DNA from: DATFJT01 sp965230755
GTDB taxonomy: Bacteria > Bacteroidota > Bacteroidia > Chitinophagales > Saprospiraceae
Direction: 5' to 3'
Assembly (NCBI GenBank): GCA_965230755.1
Contig: CBDDLT010000007.1
Coordinates: forward strand, 6,346-70,345
DNA: 64,000 nucleotides
Shown: positions 25,496-33,710 of the stretch, piece by piece
How positions within the stretch are numbered: position 1 is the first letter of the stretch
Layout: the number at the start of each line of letters is the position of its first letter
The notes under the pieces: model-generated
Database searches by the model: none
What the model was told of the DNA's origin: nothing
The model's input: the letters and a program-made list of their open reading frames with translations, nothing else
Translations under genes and position numbers: made by a program

Positions 25496-28225
25496 CTATG
25501 CAAATGCTTTATTGAGAAGTTCTTCCTGTTGTTCATCGTGGACCTTCTTGTATCCGGTCGCTGTCGAACTGGAAGCTTTTCTAGAAATAATCGGCATTTT
25601 TCCTTCGAATCGCTCAAAGATATAACTGGCTGCACCCATATTTCTGGACTCCTCCTGAACCCAACGCCATTCCGCCTTGGCATATTTTTTCTGTAAAGCT
25701 TTAATTTGCTTTTCAGGGAAAGGGTACAACTGTTCTAGTCGTACTACGGCAGTATCCTTATTTTTTAAAGTCTCTTGTTTGTCGATGAGATCATAGTAAA
25801 TCTTACCAGAACAAAGGATAACTTTTTTCACCGATGAAGCCTTTATTCTATCATCGTCTATCACTTCCTGGAATTTCTTTCCAGTAGTAAAATCTGCCTT
25901 CGGTGACAAGCACTTAGGATGTCTCAATAGACTCTTCGGACTCATGACAACAAGTGGTTTTCTAAAGTCACGTGCCAACTGTCTTCTTAGCGCGTGGAAT
26001 AAATTGGCTGGTGTGGTCATATTCACCACAGCAACATTGTTTTCCGCACAACTCTGTAAGAAACGCTCTAGTCTAGCACTGGAATGTTCCGGTCCCTGAC
26101 CTTCATAGCCATGAGGTAATAACATTACCAATCCACTCATTCTTTTCCACTTTGATTCCGAAGCGAAAACAAATTGATCCACCATCACTTGAGCACCGTT
26201 ATAGAAGTCGCCAAATTGAGCTTCCCAAATGACCAAAGAATTCGGTGACGCGGTAGAATATCCGTATTCGAATCCTAAAACCCCAAATTCAGAAAGCAAA
26301 GAGTTGTAAATCATAAAGGATCCTTGTCCCTCCTGCAATTCGCTGAGCCTGTTGTATTCTTCAAAAGTGTTGTTATCGTGAAGTATTGCGTGACGATGGG
26401 AGAATGTTCCTCTTTTGACATCCTGACCACTCATCCTTACATTTTTCTTTTCTAATAGGATCGATCCATAAGCCATCAATTCGGCAAGACCCCAATTTAG
26501 ATTTCCTTCATCCAGCAGTTTATTCTGCCCCTTGTACACCCGCTTCATTTTACTGATGATATCGATGTGATCAGGAGCCTTGGATAAATGACCGAGTATG
26601 AGTTCAATTTTAGTTTTAGGAATTCCAGTCTTAGGACTTTCCTCAAAGTCCTTATCATCAGTTGTGAATCGAAGTTTCCTCCACTCGTTTTCCGGATCTT
26701 GGTACTGATAGGGTAGAGGTTTTTGCTTCACATCATCGAGGCGGTCTTGAAGAAAAGCCCAAAATTCCTTCTCCATATCACCAGCCATCTTTTTCTCGAG
26801 CTCTCCGTCTTGAATCAGTTTCTCGAGATAGATCTCCCTTGGACTAGGGTGATTCTTGATGATTTCATACATAGAAGGCTGGGTAAATTTTGGGTCATCG
26901 CCTTCATTATGTCCGTGCTTTCGATAACAGACCATATCTATGAACACATCGGTATTGAATTTCTGCCTGTATTCAGTAGCCAGTTGAACAGCAAAAACCA
27001 GTGCCTCGGGATCATCGCCATTGACATGAAATACCGGAGATTGAATCATTTTTGCTACGCCTGTACAATAAGTCGATGATCTTGCATCGTCAAAATCGGT
27101 TGTGAATCCGATTTGATTGTTAATGACAAAGTGTATAGTCCCTCCGGTACAATAACCATCTAGTTGGCTCATCTGAGCTGTTTCATAAACAACTCCCTGA
27201 CCGGCAATGGCCGCATCTCCATGGATTAGAATGGGCAATACTTTATCGTAATCATTTTGATAGATGATATCTCCCTTTGCTCTGGAATAACCCTCTACCA
27301 CAGGATTTACTGCTTCCAAATGTGAAGGATTAGGAACCAACTTCAGATTCAGTTCATGACCTTTGACCACTTCTACAATTGAGGAGAATCCCATATGGTA
27401 TTTGACATCACCATCGCCAAATGACTGGTCAGGTACAATATCCCCTTCAAATTCGGTGAATATCTGCTCATAGGTCTTGCCCATAATATTGGCGAGAACA
27501 TTCAGTCGACCTCTATGCGCCATCCCTATGATGACTTCTTTGACTTCAGCTTTGGCGGCTGTTTGAAGGATGGCATCCAATGCCGCTATCGTTCCTTCTC
27601 CACCTTCCAACGAAAATCTCTTTTGTCCCACATACTTAGTGTGAAGAAAGCGTTCAAAGACTTCTGCACCATTCAATTTTTCCAGTATTCTTCTCTTCTG
27701 GTCGAGGGACAGGCCAAAACTTTTATTTGGATCATGGCTTTCGATCTTATTCTTCAGCCATGAACGCTGTTCAAAGTTTTCGATGTGCTGAAATTCAAAG
27801 CCGATATTACCACAGTAAAGGACATTGAGATGATCAATGATCTGGTTAAGTGTGGCACTTCCCAAGCCAAGCTCTTCTCCCGCAATAAATGTCGAATCTA
27901 AATCAGATTCTGACAATTGATAATTTTCCAGGTTTAGATTGGGTTTTCTATCCTTTCTCTGCCTAATCGGATTGGTTGTGCTCAAGAGATGTCCTCTGTC
28001 CCTAAAACCGTGAATTACGGATAAAACTGAGAACTCCTTCTTGATTTGTTCTGAAGAAAGTGCTCCCTCTTGAACTTGCTCGGCAAAACCGTTTTTAGAG
28101 AAATTAAATCCCTCGAAGAAAATCCTCCATCCTTCTTCAACACTATTGGGGTCGGACAGGTATTTTTTATATAAAAGATCTATGTAGCTAGAATCCGCAT
28201 TAGAAATATGTGAGTAATTGCTCAT
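25496..28225 (-). CDS. sucA: 2-oxoglutarate dehydrogenase E1 component
   Basis: 909 residues, normal E1o length. The N-terminus (YIDLLYKKYLSDPNSVEEGW) matches the E1o/E2o-docking segment. Thiamine diphosphate-binding parts include IGMAHRGRLNVLANIMGK, HGDAAIAGQGVVYETAQMS and VINNQIGFTT; a conserved CYRKHGHNEGDDPKFTQP and the C-terminal transketolase-like half (FGDFYNGAQVMVDQF, MSPKSLLRHP) follow. It decarboxylates 2-oxoglutarate in the TCA cycle. The sucB partner is not adjacent; DUF4159 follows instead. It is divergent from rpsT over 206 bases. Confidence 0.97.
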   Translation of the reverse strand: MSNYSHISNADSSYIDLLYKKYLSDPNSVEEGWRIFFEGFNFSKNGFAEQVQEGALSSEQIKKEFSVLSVIHGFRDRGHLLSTTNPIRQRKDRKPNLNLENYQLSESDLDSTFIAGEELGLGSATLNQIIDHLNVLYCGNIGFEFQHIENFEQRSWLKNKIESHDPNKSFGLSLDQKRRILEKLNGAEVFERFLHTKYVGQKRFSLEGGEGTIAALDAILQTAAKAEVKEVIIGMAHRGRLNVLANIMGKTYEQIFTEFEGDIVPDQSFGDGDVKYHMGFSSIVEVVKGHELNLKLVPNPSHLEAVNPVVEGYSRAKGDIIYQNDYDKVLPILIHGDAAIAGQGVVYETAQMSQLDGYCTGGTIHFVINNQIGFTTDFDDARSSTYCTGVAKMIQSPVFHVNGDDPEALVFAVQLATEYRQKFNTDVFIDMVCYRKHGHNEGDDPKFTQPSMYEIIKNHPSPREIYLEKLIQDGELEKKMAGDMEKEFWAFLQDRLDDVKQKPLPYQYQDPENEWRKLRFTTDDKDFEESPKTGIPKTKIELILGHLSKAPDHIDIISKMKRVYKGQNKLLDEGNLNWGLAELMAYGSILLEKKNVRMSGQDVKRGTFSHRHAILHDNNTFEEYNRLSELQEGQGSFMIYNSLLSEFGVLGFEYGYSTASPNSLVIWEAQFGDFYNGAQVMVDQFVFASESKWKRMSGLVMLLPHGYEGQGPEHSSARLERFLQSCAENNVAVVNMTTPANLFHALRRQLARDFRKPLVVMSPKSLLRHPKCLSPKADFTTGKKFQEVIDDDRIKASSVKKVILCSGKIYYDLIDKQETLKNKDTAVVRLEQLYPFPEKQIKALQKKYAKAEWRWVQEESRNMGAASYIFERFEGKMPIISRKASSSTATGYKKVHDEQQEELLNKAFA

Positions 28226-28392
28226 AACACTGACTGATAGTCCTATAATTAGGCGGTAAAGGTCTCAACATTATTTAATATAACGATGATTTTTAAAGTA
28301 TTTTTATCAATAAATATTCCAATAATTGTGGAGTATGTTGAAATAATGCCAATTAAATTAATTAATCTGATATCTTTTTGTTTAAAAAGATG

Positions 28393-28400
28393 TATATTTG
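28393..28400 (+). promoter_or_regulatory. Candidate -7 box of rpsT
   Basis: TATATTTG matches TAnnTTTG and lies 32 bases before the rpsT ATG, implying a leader of about 25 bases. A TTTG at 28377-28380 is too close (12 bases) to be a standard -33 element. Confidence 0.45.
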
Positions 28401-28431
28401 CGGCTCGAATAAATAAAATGACCAGATAATA

Positions 28432-28683
28432 ATGGCAAATCATCAGTCAGCGAAGAAAAGAGTAAGACAGGATTCTAAGAAGAGAATTCGAAACAGATAT
28501 TATAAAAAATCTACAAGAACTGCTATCAAGAACCTGAGAGAATTAACGGATAAGAAGAAAGCAGAGGAATTCTTTCCTAAAGTAGTTAGTATGATTGATA
28601 GATTGGCCAAAAGAAATTTGTGGCACAAGAATAAAAGTGCTAATTTGAAGAGTAAGCTTCAAAAACACATCAACGCCCTCTAG
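28432..28683 (+). CDS. rpsT: 30S ribosomal protein S20
   Basis: 83 residues, very basic and helical: MANHQSAKKRVRQDSKKRIR at the start, then ALKNL-like and AKRNLWHKNKSANLKSKL near the end. S20 binds 16S rRNA early in 30S assembly. It is monocistronic between divergent sucA and the T9SS type B gene that starts 54 bases later. Confidence 0.97.
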   Translation: MANHQSAKKRVRQDSKKRIRNRYYKKSTRTAIKNLRELTDKKKAEEFFPKVVSMIDRLAKRNLWHKNKSANLKSKLQKHINAL

Positions 28684-28737
28684 TTATCGAGAAAAAACTT
28701 TCATCAATTTTTAGTATATTGTTAGAAAGTTTGAGTT

Positions 28738-31700
28738 TTGCCGATTCGGGTGATCATAATTTGCCTCCTATTCCTCATAGGAAAGAATAATGCATACGGG
28801 CAATTAGATACCGTGCATTATTTTCCTCCATTTCATGCTGCTGAACATGTTTTTGGAGAGCAATATTTCTTTTTATCAACCCCAAGTATACAACCCATTG
28901 AGATTGAGATTTTAGATAACTATGAAAACCTCATATCTGTAGTTAACATATCGAATAATGCACCACAATCTATCCTAGTCGGAACGAATAATGCTTCAAG
29001 AGTAATGACAGAATTGCCTGAACTGGGCATTCCTCTTCACAATAAGGGATATATTTTCAGGTCTTCTTTTTCATTTTACTGTAATTATAGAGTATACGCC
29101 TATCCGCAAAGTGGTTCGATTACTTGTAAAGGCAGTAGAGCCATTGGAAGACGGTTTAGACCTGGTCATATGATCAATAGCAATCACTTTTCTAACAGAA
29201 ATAATTCTGTGAGCATTTTTGCCGTCGAAGAAACACATGTGACGGTAACAGGACTGCCCATTGATCTGGTAATCTACGGAGTCAATAATATCAATGGGAC
29301 CGTAGAGTTCGATTTGATAAAGGGAGAGACAATGATATTGACCGCATTCTATAATATCATATCTCCTAATAATATTCAAGGTTTTCTGGGTTCATTGATA
29401 GAGTCCACTGGAGACATTGTTGTCAATTGTGGTTCTTATACCGGAGGGAACATAACTACTCTAGATTATCGGGATATTGGATTCGATCAAATCATACCTA
29501 TGACTGCTGCGGGCAACTCTTTCATTGCTATCAGAGGAAATGGGTTTGACTTGATGGAAAATGTAATTGTCGTAATCGACAAGGATAATACCGAAGTGAA
29601 AGTAAATGGTGTAAATCTGGGAAATTATTTTGCCGGTGAATACCTGGTTTTGGAAGAATTTCTATTCACTGCGGACGATAATATGTTCATCGAATGCACA
29701 AACCCGGTGGTGATGTATCAGATGATAGGAGGATTTACCAATTATGCTACTTACGGAATGAATTTTATACCCGCTTTAAATTGTCTTGGAGACACGGCTG
29801 TCAATAACATACCCTTTTACAACATGATAGGGACTTTTGGTTACAACGGATTCATCATTATCGTCGCACGGTCCGGATCGGAGGTAAGAAAAAATGGAGT
29901 GCCATTACCAGCTGCACTTTCAAGACCTGTCCAGGGCAATCCTGATTATGTAACCTATAAGTTGTCGGATGATTTTTCTTCTACACATTTATCCATTGAG
30001 TCCAATAAAGAAGTGCAAGTCGGTCTAATGGGAGCCAATGGCCTTGTCGGATTTGCTGCCTACTTTTCCGGTTTCGGAATTCAACCTAAAACAGGTTTCC
30101 TTAATCTTACCAAGGACGAGGGAATATGTATTGACACCCTTCGAAGCAATGGTAATTATAACAGTATAGAATGGTATTACAACGATTCTTTGATAGCGGT
30201 CAATGTAGATTCTTTGATTGCGATGGGCTCGGGTGACTATTATCTTGTCGGTTATTATGATCGCTGTGTGGAAGTTCAAGATACTTCTTTCGTTTATACT
30301 CTACCTGAACCGGATACGGTTTATGTTTATGAGGAGAGTTGCAATCCGCTGGATACAGGATTCTTTGTTTTTAATGATATCACAGCCTTTGATTGCGATA
30401 GCGTTACTATAAAAACAGTTGATCATTTAAGATCTGACACCTTATTTGATCAGTACTATACTTGTGATATTAATCTCGCCGGTAGGGATACCTTATTTGA
30501 AGTGAATTCATTGGGCTGTGATAGTCTTCTGATAACGGAACACATATATGTTGGAGTTGATAGCTTTTTCATGGACGAAAACATCTGTGATGGGGAGAGT
30601 TTTACTTTCGAAGGTATGAGATTCGAATCTGCCGGTATGTATTGTGTGAATTACCCTTCTTATTATTCTTGTGATTCCGTGCGTTGTTTGCGCTTGGATA
30701 TCACACCGAATTATAGTGCCCATATCTATGATACGATCTGTTCCTATGAGAAGTATTACTTCGAAGGTGACAGTTTGGATCAATCGGGTTACTATTTTGC
30801 TCAATATGCTGGGATAGAACATTGTGATTCCCTAATCAGCCTGGATCTGATCATTCTTGACGAACCTAATTTCGAAATAACTCCTGCGGACCCTTATTGT
30901 TTGGGTGATAGTACATCTGTGATAGTCAATCATGACGGAAACACAAGGGTATTATGGGATGACGGCTTAGAATCTTCAATCCGGTATTTTACTAGTGCCG
31001 ATAATCATGCCATACAATTAATAACGGATCATTCCTGTATTTATGAACGATCTATTGATATCCCTGATCCTATCGAAGTCGAATTAATGCTTGAATCGAT
31101 GTCTGATTACAATGGTTTTGCTGTATCCTGTTATGGTGAATCCGATGGTTGGATCAATGTGTTGGCAGGAGGTTCTGAAGAACCCTATGTTTTTGAGTGG
31201 TTGAGTGATCACTCCGGAAATCAAATCGAAGAATTGAGCGCTGGAAATTATCAAGTTATCGTGAGCGATGAAAACAGCTGTACAGATACCTTGAATATTC
31301 GCCTCAATGAACCAAGCCCATTGGATTTCGATATAGAGACATTGAACATTGATTGCCAGTATGACTTTGGTGAAATAATAATAAGCGATATACGAGGATC
31401 TGTTCCGGAATACAGTTACTTCTTCGATGGGAATCCAAGTGATACCGCGATGCTACTGCTCAATCCGGGCGAATATGAAGTCATGGTAGTAGATGCCAAT
31501 CTTTGCGCCAGAATCGAGAGCGTAGAAATTATAGATACTCATGATTCTCTGTACTTGAATATAATAGGACCAGATAGTGTCGCGCTGGGCAATATGGCAG
31601 AATTCGAATTCCAGTCTTCGAGTTCTTTGGAAGAATGGAATTGGAGCAGTAATCTAATCGATGATTGCGAAAACTGCTGGACCTATGAATTAAATCCGTT

Positions 31701-32079
31701 TGAACGTGGAGAGATTATACTGGAGGCAACTGATGAAAGAGGATGCAAGAGCTGGGCAAGACATCTATTTGTACTCTACTACAGGCAATCTGTTTATATA
31801 CCGAATACCTTTAGTCCAAATGGTGATGGCCTCAATGATATGTTCGTTGTACATGCCAATCCTGCTGTGGAAAGAGTGCTTTCATACAAGATATTTGATA
31901 GATGGGGTGAGTTGATCTTCGAGAACTATAATCTAGAACCAAATATGCCAGATGGATACTGGACAGGAACATTCAAGGATCGCGACATGAATCCGGCTGT
32001 TTTTGTATACCTGGTGGAAGTAGAGTATATAGACGGTAGAAAGGAGTGGTTGTCCGGTGATGTTACACTTGTCCGTTAG
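28738..32079 (+). CDS. T9SS type B (CHU_C) sorting-domain surface protein
   Basis: 1113 residues. The start is a TTG at 28738: an in-frame TGA lies two codons upstream and the signal peptide (VIIICLLFLIGKNNAYGQ) begins at once. Residues about 25-450 resemble the IgGFc-binding N-terminal domain found in bacterial cell-surface proteins (repeated tracts such as STPSIQPIEIEIL and NCGSYTGGN). The middle holds short Cys-bearing beta repeats (about 480-700) and a SprB-like repeat stretch (about 765-930). The C-terminus is a type B T9SS signal (YIPNTFSPNGDGLNDMF, KIFDRWGELIFEN). It is probably attached to or secreted from the surface, possibly in gliding or adhesion; ligand unknown. The stop overlaps that of the convergent sulfotransferase by three bases. 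Confidence 0.88.
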   Translation: MPIRVIIICLLFLIGKNNAYGQLDTVHYFPPFHAAEHVFGEQYFFLSTPSIQPIEIEILDNYENLISVVNISNNAPQSILVGTNNASRVMTELPELGIPLHNKGYIFRSSFSFYCNYRVYAYPQSGSITCKGSRAIGRRFRPGHMINSNHFSNRNNSVSIFAVEETHVTVTGLPIDLVIYGVNNINGTVEFDLIKGETMILTAFYNIISPNNIQGFLGSLIESTGDIVVNCGSYTGGNITTLDYRDIGFDQIIPMTAAGNSFIAIRGNGFDLMENVIVVIDKDNTEVKVNGVNLGNYFAGEYLVLEEFLFTADDNMFIECTNPVVMYQMIGGFTNYATYGMNFIPALNCLGDTAVNNIPFYNMIGTFGYNGFIIIVARSGSEVRKNGVPLPAALSRPVQGNPDYVTYKLSDDFSSTHLSIESNKEVQVGLMGANGLVGFAAYFSGFGIQPKTGFLNLTKDEGICIDTLRSNGNYNSIEWYYNDSLIAVNVDSLIAMGSGDYYLVGYYDRCVEVQDTSFVYTLPEPDTVYVYEESCNPLDTGFFVFNDITAFDCDSVTIKTVDHLRSDTLFDQYYTCDINLAGRDTLFEVNSLGCDSLLITEHIYVGVDSFFMDENICDGESFTFEGMRFESAGMYCVNYPSYYSCDSVRCLRLDITPNYSAHIYDTICSYEKYYFEGDSLDQSGYYFAQYAGIEHCDSLISLDLIILDEPNFEITPADPYCLGDSTSVIVNHDGNTRVLWDDGLESSIRYFTSADNHAIQLITDHSCIYERSIDIPDPIEVELMLESMSDYNGFAVSCYGESDGWINVLAGGSEEPYVFEWLSDHSGNQIEELSAGNYQVIVSDENSCTDTLNIRLNEPSPLDFDIETLNIDCQYDFGEIIISDIRGSVPEYSYFFDGNPSDTAMLLLNPGEYEVMVVDANLCARIESVEIIDTHDSLYLNIIGPDSVALGNMAEFEFQSSSSLEEWNWSSNLIDDCENCWTYELNPFERGEIILEATDERGCKSWARHLFVLYYRQSVYIPNTFSPNGDGLNDMFVVHANPAVERVLSYKIFDRWGELIFENYNLEPNMPDGYWTGTFKDRDMNPAVFVYLVEVEYIDGRKEWLSGDVTLVR

Positions 32080-32807
32080 TTGGATTTATGGACTTTTAAG
32101 AATTGCTCATAAACCTGATAATCCTCATGGTTGAGTTTTTTTATTTGAGCTATTTCTTTTTCGCTTAGGGTAGATTTTACTTTTGTAGAATGATTTAAGC
32201 TGGAATACTCTATTTTGGACTTGTCCCAATTCAATTCATCCGATAAGCGCATTAAGTCCTCCTTGTAATGCTCCACGTTTCCGATAAAAGCAAATTCCTC
32301 GGGAGCGTAATCTTTAAGATACAAGGCCAATCGATTCTGATTGATTCCCCGATGTATGAATTCCTCAAATGTCCTCATCATTTTATCCAATAGTTGTGGG
32401 CTTTTTTCCGTATCAACGTAGTGGGCGATTCTCGAAGAAAGGTGATTATAATTGGATAGAATTCGTTCTGCGGGATCTCGTAGCCAGCTGATCATCTTTG
32501 GCTTACTTTTGGGGTAAATCAGGTACTTATTTAAGTCGTCCCTTAAAAAGTGACCATGGATTACTTTGATTTTATTCAGAGCGTTTACATCCAGTTTATC
32601 TTGTCCATTAAATCGTGGGGTAGGGTGTTGATGAGTATCTATTCTAAGTACTTGCTCCGCTCCATATTGCCTTTTGAGTTCGTCATAGAAGCTGGTACCG
32701 GCCGTCTTTTCAACATGGATGGAAATAATTTCCAGCGCTGGCAAGTTCAATGGTTTCCCAATTTCATCCCAGCTTTTCCAATCCGATGACTTGAACAAAG
32801 ACTTCAT
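32076..32807 (-). CDS. Sulfotransferase family protein
   Basis: About 243 residues with the PAPS-binding layout of sulfotransferases. The 5'-phosphosulfate loop is HVEKTAGTSFYDEL (about 32-45), and the 3'-phosphate-binding segment is SWLRDPAERILSNYNH (about 107-122). It looks most like the Sulfotransfer_2/HexA2S-type group acting on glycans, but the substrate cannot be read from sequence. ATG at 32807 is preferred over the TTG at 32810. It starts 3 bases after the BadF-type kinase stop and is probably co-transcribed with it. No PAPS synthesis genes are present here. Confidence 0.8.
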   Translation of the reverse strand: MKSLFKSSDWKSWDEIGKPLNLPALEIISIHVEKTAGTSFYDELKRQYGAEQVLRIDTHQHPTPRFNGQDKLDVNALNKIKVIHGHFLRDDLNKYLIYPKSKPKMISWLRDPAERILSNYNHLSSRIAHYVDTEKSPQLLDKMMRTFEEFIHRGINQNRLALYLKDYAPEEFAFIGNVEHYKEDLMRLSDELNWDKSKIEYSSLNHSTKVKSTLSEKEIAQIKKLNHEDYQVYEQFLKVHKSN

Positions 32808-32810
32808 CAA

Positions 32811-33647
32811 TCAATCATTTTGAAGGGTTCTAATTGCTCTTTGAAGCAAATGACCCGGTCTTTCGATAATATAACCAATTTGTATGCCATAATTCTCGGC
32901 CAGGTCCATTAAAATTTCTTTGAAGTGGTAAGCAATTCCACCAGTTAAATGTAGGGGATAATTTGAATAGTCCTCAATCGACAATATTCTTTTTTCGAAA
33001 AATGCTCTAAAATTCGTCGTAATTAATTCTTGGAGGACGGGATGGGCAACATATTTCAAAGCAAAAGGAGCAAATGACGCAAGAAAAGAAGATGGTGTTG
33101 AATGTCCGTACAGTTTCTCCTTGATCTGCTCAATATCTGTATCAAATTCCTTTTCGAATAGATCCTCCAGATGCTTTCCAAGTAGCCCATGTGCGAATGC
33201 ATTGATGATATATTTACCCAGTTGGGCTCCACTTCCCTCATCTCCGAGCACATAACCTAAGGATGGATAAATTTGAAGCATTTGTTCCCCATCGAAAAAA
33301 ATACTATTCGACCCAGTGCCCAAAATGCCTATGTGGCAGGGACCTTGATTTCCGAATGCAAGAACTGCTGCTTCCATATCGGATTTGACATGAATCTTCT
33401 GCACTTCCGGAAATCTTTTTTTCAAGCCGTGATAAATGGTATCCCTATTCTCGGAACTCGATAGACCGGCTCCAAAAAAATATATTTCCTCGATCAAATT
33501 TTCTTTCTCTCCAAAATTGGCCGAATCAAGAATCTTTTGAATGGAGTCATGATTCATCAAAAAAGGATTTATTCCTCCGGTACTGATGGAGTAATCACTG
33601 AGTAACCAGTCCGTTTTGGTTCCTCCTGCTTCTACGATCAATACCAT
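32811..33647 (-). CDS. BadF/BadG-type sugar kinase, N-acetylglucosamine kinase-like
   Basis: 278 residues of the ASKHA fold. The phosphate-1 loop is VEAGGTKTDWLL at the N-terminus, phosphate-2 is GILGTGSNSIFFDG, and the LGYVLGDEGSGAQLG signature is typical of the BadF/BcrA/N-acetylglucosamine kinase group. In Bacteroidota this size and motif set usually means an amino-sugar kinase for cell-wall or glycan recycling; that assignment is by analogy. It lies between the AroDEK fusion (63 bases upstream) and the sulfotransferase. Confidence 0.85.
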   Translation of the reverse strand: MVLIVEAGGTKTDWLLSDYSISTGGINPFLMNHDSIQKILDSANFGEKENLIEEIYFFGAGLSSSENRDTIYHGLKKRFPEVQKIHVKSDMEAAVLAFGNQGPCHIGILGTGSNSIFFDGEQMLQIYPSLGYVLGDEGSGAQLGKYIINAFAHGLLGKHLEDLFEKEFDTDIEQIKEKLYGHSTPSSFLASFAPFALKYVAHPVLQELITTNFRAFFEKRILSIEDYSNYPLHLTGGIAYHFKEILMDLAENYGIQIGYIIERPGHLLQRAIRTLQND

Positions 33648-33710
33648 ATCAAAAATTTGTTGACTCGAATAAAAGATTATCTGGTAAGAGAAAATGCACT
33701 ATCAACTTGT

